From Candidatus Omnitrophota bacterium (GTDB lineage Bacteria > Omnitrophota > Koll11 > Aquiviventales > Aquiviventaceae), in NCBI GenBank assembly GCA_023247285.1, contig JAHFGU010000031.1:1-13505 (forward strand): DNA of 13,505 bases. Reading direction: 5' to 3'. The translations under genes and the position numbers were made by a program. Every line of letters begins with the position of its first letter. Within the stretch, counting starts at the first letter, position 1. Below, in pieces: positions 1 through 7,572 of this stretch. The notes under the pieces are model-generated. The model saw nothing but the letters and a program-made list of their open reading frames with translations, was not told the origin of the DNA and made no database searches.

Positions 1-288
1 CTCAAGCTGCACGCCCGCGGCGCGCCCCTTCCAGCCTGGGAGCGTGGAGAGGCCTGGAGCGCGCAGCAGCTGCTCTCGGAGCGTCTTCAGATCTTGGGAT
101 AGCTTTGGAAACCGCACGAGAATGATGAGAGTCGTCCCGTAGTCGCCGCCCCAGCCAACGCGCAGCAAGTAGCCGTGATACGCGCCGACGAGCCCCTCAT
201 TGCGAATGAACTGGCCGCGCTGCGGCTCGTGCACCAGCCCCCAAGACCTGGCCCACAGCTCCCATTCGCTGCGCTCGATCAATCCCAT
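1..288 (-). CDS. Unrecognised protein, C-terminus cut by the window edge
   Basis: An open frame of 96 codons runs from an ATG at 288 off the left edge without a stop. A good Shine-Dalgarno match (GGAG, complement of 295-298) lies 6 bases upstream of the ATG, which supports this start. The visible part begins MGLIERSEWELWARSWGL. It is rich in Trp and Gly in its first half, with a likely beta-rich stretch around residues 35-60 (GAYHGYLLRVGWGGDYGTTL) and then a helical segment near 62-78. I see no signal peptide, membrane segment or catalytic motif, and I do not recognise the family. It is the last visible gene of the minus-strand run that starts with the ATP-grasp gene, 66 bases after the channel-like gene, so it may be co-transcribed with it. 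Confidence 0.6.
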   Translation of the reverse strand, partial: MGLIERSEWELWARSWGLVHEPQRGQFIRNEGLVGAYHGYLLRVGWGGDYGTTLIILVRFPKLSQDLKTLREQLLRAPGLSTLPGWKGRAAGVQLE

Positions 289-354
289 GGCGTTCTCCGA
301 GCCTGCGGGGGAACGGACTGCCTCGCTGCGCCTGCCGAACGGGCTGCTGGCTGC

Positions 355-714
355 TTAGCCATGCCCGGGGCCTTGCCGGTTGCGCCGACCTTCCTCCTCT
401 TCCAGTTTCCGGATGCTCAGGTGCCAGAGGTGGCTGAAGAAGGGGCCGAAGAGGAAGCCGAGCGCGGCGATGCCCAGGCCGACGGAGAGAAACGCCATCA
501 GGGCCACGAAGAGCTTGCCGGCGGCGGTGGCCGGGACGGTCACCGGCCCCTGCGCTGTGGCGATCATGCTCATGAAGTAGAACGCTTCGAGGTACGGCAG
601 GCCTTCGAGCCGGTGCACCCCGATGGTGCCAATGGTCATGATCATCGCCACCAGGACCAGCGACCAGAGCCCGCGCCGCCACCACGAATGGTAGTGCCGG
701 TGCAGGGGTTTCAT
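355..714 (-). CDS. Small two-helix ion-channel-like membrane protein with degenerate selectivity filter
   Basis: The product is a 119-residue inner-membrane protein. Its layout is that of a two-transmembrane potassium-channel pore: a first hydrophobic helix near residues 16-33, a re-entrant pore segment near 41-63 and a second helix near 67-93, followed by a charged tail (RKLEEEEGRR). Around the pore, FYFMSMIATAQGPVTVP aligns without gaps to the usual FYF...TVGYGDIVP, but the filter residues read T-A-Q-G-P-V instead of T-V-G-Y-G-D. Potassium selectivity is therefore unlikely. The protein may be a non-selective pore, a sensor or a structural relative. I chose the ATG at 714 because it overlaps the stop of the response-regulator gene (ATGA, 711-714), which implies translational coupling; a longer frame upstream would lie inside that gene. 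There is no independent Shine-Dalgarno site. The channel-fold assignment rests on pattern reading only. Confidence 0.7.
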   Translation of the reverse strand: MKPLHRHYHSWWRRGLWSLVLVAMIMTIGTIGVHRLEGLPYLEAFYFMSMIATAQGPVTVPATAAGKLFVALMAFLSVGLGIAALGFLFGPFFSHLWHLSIRKLEEEEGRRNRQGPGHG

Positions 715-1079
715 GGGGGCAGGTACCGCCGGATGAAGGCGAGCAGTTCCTCCGCCTGGAAGGGCTTGATGAAGTAATCGGTGGCGCGCAATTCCTGGGA
801 GGCCATCACGGCATGGGCGTCGCCTTGGGCCGTGAGCATGATGACCGGAATGGACCGCGTCTGCTCGGACATTTTCAGTTCCCGCAGCACCTGCCACCCA
901 TCCACCCCGGGCATGATCACATCCAGCAGGATCAGATCCGCCGGCTCAGTAACGAGCAGGTCCAGCGCTTCCCGGCCGCCGGCCGCGGTCAGCACGTCAT
1001 AGTGATGCAAGGCCAGCAATGCCTCGAGCAGCTGGCGGATCTTCGGCTCGTCGTCGATCACGAGGATGCGCTTCGCCAT
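711..1079 (-). CDS. Single-domain response regulator (CheY-like receiver)
   Basis: The 122-residue protein is a complete receiver domain with no output domain, so it would signal by protein contact, like CheY or Spo0F, or pass on phosphate. All hallmark residues are present: the acidic pair D9-D10 (VIDDE), phospho-acceptor D53 (LLDVIMPG), T83 (MLTA) and K105 followed by P106-F107 (IKPF). The phosphate would come from a histidine kinase, but none is encoded in the window. The gene follows the ATP-grasp gene after only 5 bases of gap and overlaps the channel-like gene by 4 bases, so all three are probably on one transcript. No strong Shine-Dalgarno site precedes the ATG. The family assignment is secure; the partner and output are unknown, although the coupled membrane protein is the obvious candidate. 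Confidence 0.95.
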   Translation of the reverse strand: MAKRILVIDDEPKIRQLLEALLALHHYDVLTAAGGREALDLLVTEPADLILLDVIMPGVDGWQVLRELKMSEQTRSIPVIMLTAQGDAHAVMASQELRATDYFIKPFQAEELLAFIRRYLPP

Positions 1080-1085
1080 CTTGAC

Positions 1086-2480
1086 TCAATGCGCCCAGAG
1101 CGCGGGGACGAGGCCGCCGCCGCGGGAGACGTTGACGACGGGCAGGCCGGAGAACCGGCCGATGAGGCCGATCCCGGAGGAATTAAAGAAGAACCCGGAG
1201 ACGACACTGCGCTCGACCCAGCGCGGGCCGCTGGGCGCCAGCGCCGGGAATCGGTCCGTCGCGATGCGCGCCGCCGCCTGGACCACGTAGCGTTCCTTGC
1301 CATGCAGCGCGCGCGCAAGCTCGCGCTCCCACGCGCGCTGAGTCACCGTGTGGCCGATCACCACCCCCTCGCCGCCGAACATGCTGTTGGGCTTGAGCAC
1401 GAGGCGCGGCCGGTTGCGGCGGATATGCGCGGGCAGATCGACGAGCCGGCCGGCCGGATCGCTCACGCGCTCTTCGCGGACCAGCCGCGTCCACAGCAGG
1501 TGGTCGCGAAAGAGCCGGCGCTGCGGCGGGTTGAACCGGCGGGCGTAGCGCGCGTCGGTGAAGATCTCCCACACGGATTTCTGGTCGAACTCCCACGCGA
1601 GGCCGGAGATGAGCCGGCCCTGGCGGATCGCGGCGCGCAGCGCGGTCAGCCGCGCGCCGCTAGCTTCCATGTCCACGAACTCCTCCAGCTCGGAATCGCG
1701 GTAGAGCAGATCCACCCGCAGCCCTTTTGCGCGCAGCCCGCCGCGGGATAGCCGCAGGTCGCGCGGGTCGGCCACGACCGCCGGGATGCCGCGGCCGGTG
1801 AGGTATCCGGCCAGCCGCTCGAACTCATCCGTGCCGGTCGTGAAGTCGGTGTTTTCGATGAGTGCTACGCCGCGCAGCGGGCGGCCCAGGCGCCGGGCCA
1901 CGGCGGCGAGCTCGTCGACGAGCAGCTGGCGCGGGTCAGGCGTAGCGGTGATCGCGCGGCCGGGCAGCGCCTCGGTGAGCAGGTCGCCGACCACGTCCAT
2001 CACGACCGCGCAGGAGGCCGGCGCGTAGTACACGCCGCCCACACCGACGGTGTTGGGCTCGAGCATCCGGAAGTCGGCGCGCCAGCCCGCGTGGTCGTAG
2101 GTCGCGGTGGAATCCAGCCGGCCGACGACCCCGAGCGGACGGGCCGTCGGATGGGCGGCCAGCCGCAGCCAGGCGGCGCGCTTAGGCTCGAACTGCACGA
2201 TGCGCCGCACCGCGGGCAGCCGGGCGTGCAGCCGCACCACGCGGAGCAGCGCGTCGGCCAGATGGCGCGCGACATGGTGGAAGGCGTAGAGCTGCTCGGT
2301 GGTGAGCACCCACGGCTTGAGCGCGATGTCGATGGTCCGCGGCCGGCCGGCGTCGTCCACATAGCGCACGCCGCGCGCCTCGGCCAGCGCGCGCATGGCG
2401 TGCAGGCGGTCGATCAGGGAGCGCCGGGACAGGCGGCGGAACGGACGCTCGAGGATGCGTTGGGGGATGTAGCCGGTCAT
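1086..2480 (-). CDS. Circularly permuted ATP-grasp family protein
   Basis: The product is a 464-residue cytoplasmic protein. It resembles the circularly permuted ATP-grasp group, which includes the synthetase domain of glutathionylspermidine synthase; such proteins use ATP to form amide or peptide bonds through an acyl-phosphate. The main evidence is an RMLEPNTVGVGG segment (residues 138-149; E141 and N143 as likely metal ligands) lying before the nucleotide-binding lysine segment LKPNSMFGGEGVVIG (362-376, K363), with a hinge-like YVVQ at 398-401. A glycine-rich end follows (VNVSRGGGLVPALW, 449-462). This order is the reverse of normal ATP-grasp enzymes. The substrate is unknown. The ATG at 2480 has GGAG about 9 bases upstream. 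It is the first gene of the minus-strand run and faces the tldD-like gene across an 89-base gap. Confidence 0.75.
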   Translation of the reverse strand: MTGYIPQRILERPFRRLSRRSLIDRLHAMRALAEARGVRYVDDAGRPRTIDIALKPWVLTTEQLYAFHHVARHLADALLRVVRLHARLPAVRRIVQFEPKRAAWLRLAAHPTARPLGVVGRLDSTATYDHAGWRADFRMLEPNTVGVGGVYYAPASCAVVMDVVGDLLTEALPGRAITATPDPRQLLVDELAAVARRLGRPLRGVALIENTDFTTGTDEFERLAGYLTGRGIPAVVADPRDLRLSRGGLRAKGLRVDLLYRDSELEEFVDMEASGARLTALRAAIRQGRLISGLAWEFDQKSVWEIFTDARYARRFNPPQRRLFRDHLLWTRLVREERVSDPAGRLVDLPAHIRRNRPRLVLKPNSMFGGEGVVIGHTVTQRAWERELARALHGKERYVVQAAARIATDRFPALAPSGPRWVERSVVSGFFFNSSGIGLIGRFSGLPVVNVSRGGGLVPALWAH

Positions 2481-2569
2481 TCGTGCAGACTCCGGAGCAT
2501 CTTATTCCATCCACAGGGTTTCGCAAAGACAAATCTCGTCGAGTATGGTATATAACCTGGACACTGCTC
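2481..2569. promoter_or_regulatory. Divergent promoter region between ATP-grasp and tldD-like genes
   Basis: This 89-base gap is clearly richer in A and T than the flanking genes. On the plus strand TATAAC (2551-2556) is a good -10 box, with AAGACA (2526-2531) as a poor -35 at 19 bases; TATATA (2549-2554) would give 17 bases. Transcription would then begin only about 7 bases before the ATG at 2570, with no Shine-Dalgarno site, so the tldD message may be nearly leaderless. On the minus strand TTGTCT and TGGAAT, 17 bases apart, form a weak candidate promoter for the ATP-grasp gene. The boxes were found by eye. Confidence 0.5.
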
Positions 2570-4045
2570 ATGCCTCCACGGACGATCGACCGCACCCTCC
2601 CGAAGCACCTGCTGGACCGCGTGATGCGCGACGTGGCGAAGCGCGGCGCGGACTACGCGGATGCCCGCTACGAGCGGCACGCGCACGAGAGCCTGGTCGC
2701 CGAGCACGGCAAAGTCTCGTCGATCAGCCTCTCCGAAAGCGCCGGCATCGGCATCCGCGTCCTGCTGAAAGGCTCGTGGGGGTTCGCGGCCACGCCCCAC
2801 CTCTCTCAGGCCAGCCTCGCGCGGGCGGCGCGCCAGGCCATCGCGCTCGCGCAGGCCTCCAACCTGCTGAACCGCAAGCCGCGTCCCCTGGCGCCGGTCG
2901 AGCCGGCCGTCGCCAGCTACCGGTCGCCGTGCGCGGTCGATCCGTTCACCGTGCCCCTCGTGCAGAAACTGGATTACCTGCTGTGGGCCAACGGGGCGGC
3001 CATGGGGCCGGATGCGATCCAGCGGGTCACCACCCACATGGACTTCCACAAGCGCCGCAAGCTGTTCGTCTCGACGGAGGGCGCGCGGATCGAGCAGGAG
3101 CTCATCGAAAGCGGGGCCGGGATCGAGATCGTCGCCCGGCACGGCGATGAGGTGCAGACGCGCAGCTTCCCGAACTCGCACGGCGGGGCGCTGGCGCAGG
3201 CCGGCTACGAGTACGTCAAGCAGCTGGATCTGGTGGGCGGGGCCGCGCGCGCCCGCGACGAGGCGCTGCAGCTGCTGCGCGCCCAGCCGCCGAAGGCGGG
3301 CGAGACCACGCTCGTGCTCGATCCGACACAGGTGGTGATGCAGCTGCACGAATCGTGCGGCCATCCGGCCGAGCTGGACCGCGCGCTCGGCCAGGAGCTC
3401 AGCTACGCCGGCGGCAGCTTCCTCACGCCGGACCGGCTCGGCGCGTTCCAGTACGGCTCGCCGAAGGTCACGATCGTGGCGGACGCGACGGTGCCGGGCG
3501 GGGTGGGCAGCTTCGCGTTTGACGACGAGGGCGTGCCGGCACAGCGCGTCGAGCTCGTGCGCGACGGGCGGTTCGTGGGATACTTGAGCTCGCGCGAATC
3601 CGCGGCGCGGCTGACGCTTCCCGGCAGCAGCGGAGCGATGCGCGCCGAGCAGTGGAACGTGCCGCCGCTTATCCGCATGACGAACGTGAACCTCGAGCCC
3701 GGAGCCGGCACGCTCGAGGAGCTCTGCCAGGGCATCCGGCACGGCTACCTGCTGTCGACCAACAAAAGCTGGTCCATCGACGACCAGCGGCTCAATTTCC
3801 AGTTCACCACCGAAATCGGCTGGGAGATCGTGGATGGGAAGATCGGGGGCATCGTGAAGAACCCGCTCTATACCGGTATCACCCCGGTGTTCTGGGGACG
3901 GTGCACCGCGGTCGGCCGCCGGGAGGACTGGCGGCTCTGGGGCGTGCCCAACTGCGCGAAGGGCGAGCCGATGCAGCTCATGCACGTGGGCCATGGGGCG
4001 CCTTACGCGCGGTTCGACGGCGTGCTCGTGGCGCCGGCGAGATAG
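2570..4045 (+). CDS. tldD: TldD-family zinc metalloprotease
   Basis: The 491-residue protein belongs to the TldD/PmbA (U62) family. TldD forms a heterodimer with TldE and degrades unfolded or leader peptides, for example in microcin B17 maturation and CcdA turnover in E. coli. The zinc site is visible: HESCGH at 260-265 (H260, E261, H265), and C462 in VPNCAKGEP at the position of the conserved C-terminal Cys ligand. Other family blocks are FDDEG (317-321) and the NPLYTGITP segment (431-439). The frame is open from 2483, but that part would add 29 unrelated residues overlapping the promoter-like sequence; the ATG at 2570 gives the usual length and N-terminus. A tldE-like gene starts 3 bases after its stop, as expected for a partner. 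No candidate precursor peptide is seen nearby, so the substrate is open. Confidence 0.9.
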   Translation: MPPRTIDRTLPKHLLDRVMRDVAKRGADYADARYERHAHESLVAEHGKVSSISLSESAGIGIRVLLKGSWGFAATPHLSQASLARAARQAIALAQASNLLNRKPRPLAPVEPAVASYRSPCAVDPFTVPLVQKLDYLLWANGAAMGPDAIQRVTTHMDFHKRRKLFVSTEGARIEQELIESGAGIEIVARHGDEVQTRSFPNSHGGALAQAGYEYVKQLDLVGGAARARDEALQLLRAQPPKAGETTLVLDPTQVVMQLHESCGHPAELDRALGQELSYAGGSFLTPDRLGAFQYGSPKVTIVADATVPGGVGSFAFDDEGVPAQRVELVRDGRFVGYLSSRESAARLTLPGSSGAMRAEQWNVPPLIRMTNVNLEPGAGTLEELCQGIRHGYLLSTNKSWSIDDQRLNFQFTTEIGWEIVDGKIGGIVKNPLYTGITPVFWGRCTAVGRREDWRLWGVPNCAKGEPMQLMHVGHGAPYARFDGVLVAPAR

Positions 4046-4048
4046 GCC

Positions 4049-5398
4049 ATGCTCGGACGCCGTCTGGTTTCGGCGCTGGCCCGCGTGGTGAAGCGCTCGC
4101 GCGCCGACGGCATCAGCGTCTGCGCGCACGGGCGCACGCGGCGGGTGTTCCGGTTCGCGTACGACGCGATCCACCAGGATCTGGTGCAAGAGACCGTCAC
4201 GGTGACGATCAAGGCGATCATCGGCCGGCGGGTCGGCGTGGCCAGCGCCGACACGCTCGAGCCGGCGAGCCTGGCGCGCAGCGTCCGCGCCGCTGAAGAG
4301 ATCGCGCGCCACGCCCCGCCTCAAGACGTCCTGCCTGAGCTGCCCGCCGGCGCGCGGATGGCCACGCGCGCGGACTACGCGGCCGCCACCGCGGCGTGGA
4401 GCGCGCCCGAGGCGGTCGCAGCGCTCAAGCGCCTGTTCCTGCTGTGCCGCGGCGCCGGGGCAGCGCTGGCCGGCTCGCTCGTGACGGGCGAGGATGAGTT
4501 CGCGGTGGCCAACTCGCGCGGGCTGGCCTGCTACGCGGCGTCCACCGTCGCGGGTGCCAAGCTTGTCACCATGTATGGCGCGCTGTCAGGGTACGCCAGC
4601 ACGGTGCACCGCAACATCCGCCGCGTCGCGCTTGAGTCCCTCCTCGAGCGTTCGCTGCGCCAGTGCCTGCGCCGCGACGAGCCGGTGGCGCTGCCGCTCG
4701 GCGACTATGAAGTGATCCTCGAACCCGAGGCGGTGGCCGACCTCGTCACGTGGCTGGGCTACACGGCCTTCGGCGCGAAGAGCATGCTGGAGCGCACCAG
4801 CTGCATGGCCGGGCGCATGGGCGAGCGGCTCATGGACCGGCAGATCACGATGTACGACGACGGGCGGGATGCGACCGCGCTGCGGATGCCGTTTGACTTT
4901 GAAGGCGTGCCCAAGCAGCGCCTCGTGCTCATCGACCGCGGCGCCGCCGCCGGCATCGCGTACGACGCGGCCTACGGGGCGCGGTTCGGCCATGCCTCCA
5001 CCGGCCACGCGATGCCGCCGGATGACACCGAGGGGCCGCTGCCGCTGCACCTGGGCATCGCCCCGGGCCGCTCCTCGCTGCCGCGCATGATCCGCGCCTG
5101 CGCGCGGGGTCTGCTGATCCCGCGGTTCCATTACGTCAACGGCCTGCTGAACCCCCGCGCAGCGCTCATGACCGGCCTGACCCGCGAAGGCACGTTCCTC
5201 ATCGAGCGCGGCCGGATCTCGAAGCCGGTGCGCACCATGCGCTTCACGCAGAGCCTGCTGGCGGCCTTCGCGCGCGTGCGCGGCATCTCGAAGGAGCGCC
5301 GGCTGATCGCCGACCCCAGCCAGGAGCTCGGCTGCGCCGTCATGCCGGCCCTGCATCTGCCCGCGTTCCGGTTCACCGGCCGCTCCGACGCGCCATGA
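4049..5398 (+). CDS. tldE: TldE/PmbA-family partner subunit
   Basis: The 449-residue product is the second TldD/PmbA-family protein of the pair. It lacks the HExxxH zinc motif, as TldE proteins do, and would build the other half of the substrate tunnel. Family features include the central segment GDYEVILEPEAVADLV (about 225-240), FDFEGVPKQRLVLIDRG (about 282-298), where TldD has DDEG, and a C-terminal block with NPRAALMTGLTREGTFLIE. The order and spacing (3 bases after tldD) support a heterodimer made from one message. Its stop overlaps the start of the PHP lipoprotein gene (ATGA, 5395-5398), so the next gene is probably translationally coupled. The N-terminal 40 residues are Arg-rich and carry no signal peptide, so the protein should be cytoplasmic. 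The family is secure; the cellular substrate is unknown. Confidence 0.88.
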   Translation: MLGRRLVSALARVVKRSRADGISVCAHGRTRRVFRFAYDAIHQDLVQETVTVTIKAIIGRRVGVASADTLEPASLARSVRAAEEIARHAPPQDVLPELPAGARMATRADYAAATAAWSAPEAVAALKRLFLLCRGAGAALAGSLVTGEDEFAVANSRGLACYAASTVAGAKLVTMYGALSGYASTVHRNIRRVALESLLERSLRQCLRRDEPVALPLGDYEVILEPEAVADLVTWLGYTAFGAKSMLERTSCMAGRMGERLMDRQITMYDDGRDATALRMPFDFEGVPKQRLVLIDRGAAAGIAYDAAYGARFGHASTGHAMPPDDTEGPLPLHLGIAPGRSSLPRMIRACARGLLIPRFHYVNGLLNPRAALMTGLTREGTFLIERGRISKPVRTMRFTQSLLAAFARVRGISKERRLIADPSQELGCAVMPALHLPAFRFTGRSDAP

Positions 5399-6543
5399 GG
5401 CGGCTGCTCCTCTGCTTCGGGTTCCTCTTCATCCTCGCGGCGGGCTGCTCGGCGCTGACGAAGCTGCCGCAGCCCTATCCCAAGGCCGGCGCGGCCTCGC
5501 GACAATTCCCCAAACCCGACGACGGCTATGTCGATCATCCGGGCGTCATCCACATTCACACCACGTATTCGCATGACGCGCAGGGCACGTTTGACGAGGT
5601 CGTGCAGGCGGCCAACGCGCAACGGCTGGACTATGTCATCCTCACCGAGCACAACACGCTGCAGCCGCTGCGCGACGGCAAGCAGGGCTGGCACGGAGCG
5701 GTGCTGGTCCTTGTCGGGATGGAGATCTCGACGCGCTCCGGCCACTACGTGGCGCTCAACGTCACGCAGGAGATGGACCGCGCCGGCCGCACCGCGCAGC
5801 AGATCATCGACGCGGTGAAAGCCCAGGGCGGCCTGGGGTTCATCGCCCACCCGTACTTCAAACACGCGCGATGGACGGACTGGGGCGTGTCCGGCTTCAC
5901 CGGCGTGGAGGCCTACAACGTCGCGCACGACACGCTGGATGAAAACAAGCTGCGGCTGGCCCTCTGGTCGCTCTCGGCGCCAGCGAGCCCGTTTTTCTTC
6001 TCCATCCTCGACCGGCCGTATGACCCGCTGGCCAAATGGGACGAGCTCATCGCCGCGCGCGGCCCGGTGGTCGGCATCGGCGCCTCGGACGCGCACGAGT
6101 TTAAGGCCTTCGGCGTCACCTTCGCGCCCTACGACGTGATGTTCCGCATGGCTCGCACGCACGTGCTGACCCGCTCGCAGACGCTGACCGCCGAGGCGGT
6201 GTACGACGCGCTCCGGGCCGGCCACGCGTATGTCGGCATCGAGCTGGCCGCCGAAGCCGAGGGGTTCGCCTACTTCGCGGAAACCGACGGCGGCATCGCC
6301 GGCATCATGGGGGACCAGGTGTCGTTCCAGCCCGGGATGCGCCTGGTGGTGTCCACGCCGGCGGTGGCGTTCCTCGCGATCTACCGCGACGGCCGGCCCA
6401 TCCAGAGCACGATCGGCAGCCGCTGGATCGTGCCGGTGACGCAGCCAGGCGCCTACCGCATCGAAGCCTCCCGCCACAACAAGCCGTGGATCCTGTCGAA
6501 TCCGATCTATGTCCGCCCCGCGCCCGCGACACCGCCGGGATAA
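5395..6543 (+). CDS. PHP-domain lipoprotein (predicted metal-dependent phosphoesterase)
   Basis: The 382-residue protein starts with a lipoprotein signal (hydrophobic core, then LAAGC with lipidated C18), so it should be anchored on the outer face of a membrane. A PHP metal-hydrolase domain follows. Visible metal ligands are H53 and H55 with D61 (HIHTTYSHD), E85-H86 (LTEHN, where many family members have DH), E110 (GMEIS), H117, H152 (IAHPYF) and D232-H234 (ASDAH). The set is near complete, so catalysis is plausible. After about residue 260 the C-terminal region looks beta-rich (MRLVVSTPAVAFLAIYRDG) and may be a small sandwich domain. Known PHP enzymes cleave phosphate esters such as histidinol phosphate or short nucleotides, but most act in the cytoplasm, so an exported one is unusual. 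The ATG overlaps the tldE stop by 4 bases. Confidence 0.85.
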   Translation: MRRLLLCFGFLFILAAGCSALTKLPQPYPKAGAASRQFPKPDDGYVDHPGVIHIHTTYSHDAQGTFDEVVQAANAQRLDYVILTEHNTLQPLRDGKQGWHGAVLVLVGMEISTRSGHYVALNVTQEMDRAGRTAQQIIDAVKAQGGLGFIAHPYFKHARWTDWGVSGFTGVEAYNVAHDTLDENKLRLALWSLSAPASPFFFSILDRPYDPLAKWDELIAARGPVVGIGASDAHEFKAFGVTFAPYDVMFRMARTHVLTRSQTLTAEAVYDALRAGHAYVGIELAAEAEGFAYFAETDGGIAGIMGDQVSFQPGMRLVVSTPAVAFLAIYRDGRPIQSTIGSRWIVPVTQPGAYRIEASRHNKPWILSNPIYVRPAPATPPG

Positions 6544-7537
6544 TCCCATCACCTGCCGCCGGGTGGCCGGACCGTGCCGCTCAGGCTGGATCGCCGGAAC
6601 GCTCCTCCTGCTGCTGAGCGCCGGATGCGGGTCGACCGCAGCGCTCAGGTCCGGCGCGCCGCGGAAGGCGTTGCCGCTGCCGCCCGAGATGGCCGCGTAT
6701 TATGATTACCCGGACCACAGCCCGAAGGCCACCCGCGAGCTGCTGCGCGTGTCCCACGGGGTCCGGGAGCAGCTCATCCGGTTTCCCCTTTCGGCCACGG
6801 GATTCGAGCCGACCGAACCGGTCGTCGAGATCGAATGGTTTCAGGCCGACCGGCCGGGCCGGCGCCCGGCCATCCTCTTCAACCCGATTCTGGGCGGCGA
6901 TTATCCGCTGGAGCGCGGCATCTGCCTGTACCTGGCGCGCCATGGATTTCACGTCGCCCTCATCCACCGCAAGACGCTGAAGATCGCGCCTGAGCATGGC
7001 GTGGCGCACATCGAGCTCTTGCTGCGGCAGGGCGTGCTGCGCATGCGGCAGGCCGTCGATTGGATGGCCGCACAGGAGGAGGTGGACCCGGCGCGCCTGG
7101 GCAGCTTCGGGATCAGCATGGGCGGGATCGCGAGCGCGCTGGCCGCCGCGGTGGAGCCGCGGCTGAAGGTCCATGTGATCGGCCTGGCCGGCGGCAGCAT
7201 CGCGGACATCTTGGTGACCACCCATGACCCGCTGCTGGCCAAGCCGCGCAGCCGGTATCTCGCCGCGCGCCGGCTGCGGCTCTCAGAGCTCGACGTTGAG
7301 CTGCGCCGCGCGGTCGTCACCGATCCGATTCGGCTCGCGCCGTACGTGGATCCATCCCGAATCCTGATGATCATGGCCGGCTTCGACCGGACCATCGGCC
7401 GGGCCAATGCGCTCCGGCTCTGGCAGGCGCTCGGCCGCCCTCGGGCGGTGACGCTGCCGCTGGGCCACTACACCTCGTACCTGGCGCTGCCCTACGTCAA
7501 GCGCATCAGCCTGCGGCATTTTCAGCGCGAGCTTTGA
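6509..7537 (+). CDS. Alpha/beta-hydrolase lipoprotein
   Basis: The 342-residue frame encodes a predicted lipoprotein with an alpha/beta-hydrolase fold. The lipobox LLSAGC places the lipidated Cys at residue 40. The nucleophile elbow is GISMGG with S203; D293 (AGFDRT) and H320 (LGHYTSY) are in the right order and spacing for the acid and base, and NPILGGDYP (125-133) may form part of the oxyanion region. The substrate cannot be told; esters or amides of lipids or peptides are possible. The ATG at 6509 overlaps the PHP gene by 35 bases and gives an overlong signal. A GTG at 6563 gives a 22-residue signal ending at the same Cys and no overlap, and may be the true start. It is the last gene of the tldDE run; its stop codon sits inside the -35 box of the ispH promoter. 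Confidence 0.82.
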   Translation: MSAPRPRHRRDNPITCRRVAGPCRSGWIAGTLLLLLSAGCGSTAALRSGAPRKALPLPPEMAAYYDYPDHSPKATRELLRVSHGVREQLIRFPLSATGFEPTEPVVEIEWFQADRPGRRPAILFNPILGGDYPLERGICLYLARHGFHVALIHRKTLKIAPEHGVAHIELLLRQGVLRMRQAVDWMAAQEEVDPARLGSFGISMGGIASALAAAVEPRLKVHVIGLAGGSIADILVTTHDPLLAKPRSRYLAARRLRLSELDVELRRAVVTDPIRLAPYVDPSRILMIMAGFDRTIGRANALRLWQALGRPRAVTLPLGHYTSYLALPYVKRISLRHFQREL

Positions 7538-7561
7538 CACGACGACGGAACCTTCTATAAT
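7534..7561 (+). promoter_or_regulatory. Perfect-consensus sigma-70-type promoter for ispH
   Basis: TTGACA (7534-7539) and TATAAT (7556-7561) both match the housekeeping consensus exactly, with a 16-base spacer. The -35 box contains the TGA stop of the upstream hydrolase gene. Transcription is expected near 7568, only about 5 bases before the ispH ATG at 7573. The one Shine-Dalgarno-like GAGG (7562-7565) would then lie upstream of the transcript, so the message from this promoter may be leaderless. Confidence 0.85.
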
Positions 7562-7572
7562 GAGGCTCCCAC

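Noticed and set aside
2483..2569. N-terminal extension of the tldD-like gene from an ATG at 2483
   Set aside because: The extra 29 residues overlap the AT-rich promoter-like sequence and do not resemble the family N-terminus; the ATG at 2570 gives the usual length.
2477..4324. A 615-codon open frame on the minus strand opposite the tldD-like gene
   Set aside because: It is a shadow of a clearly conserved metalloprotease gene; its translation is dominated by Arg, Ala, His and Pro with no domain, as expected for antisense frames in GC-rich DNA.
5131..6552. A 473-codon minus-strand frame opposite the PHP lipoprotein gene
   Set aside because: The plus strand carries a lipobox and a full PHP metal-ligand set; the minus frame shows only low-complexity Arg/Gly/Ala-rich sequence.
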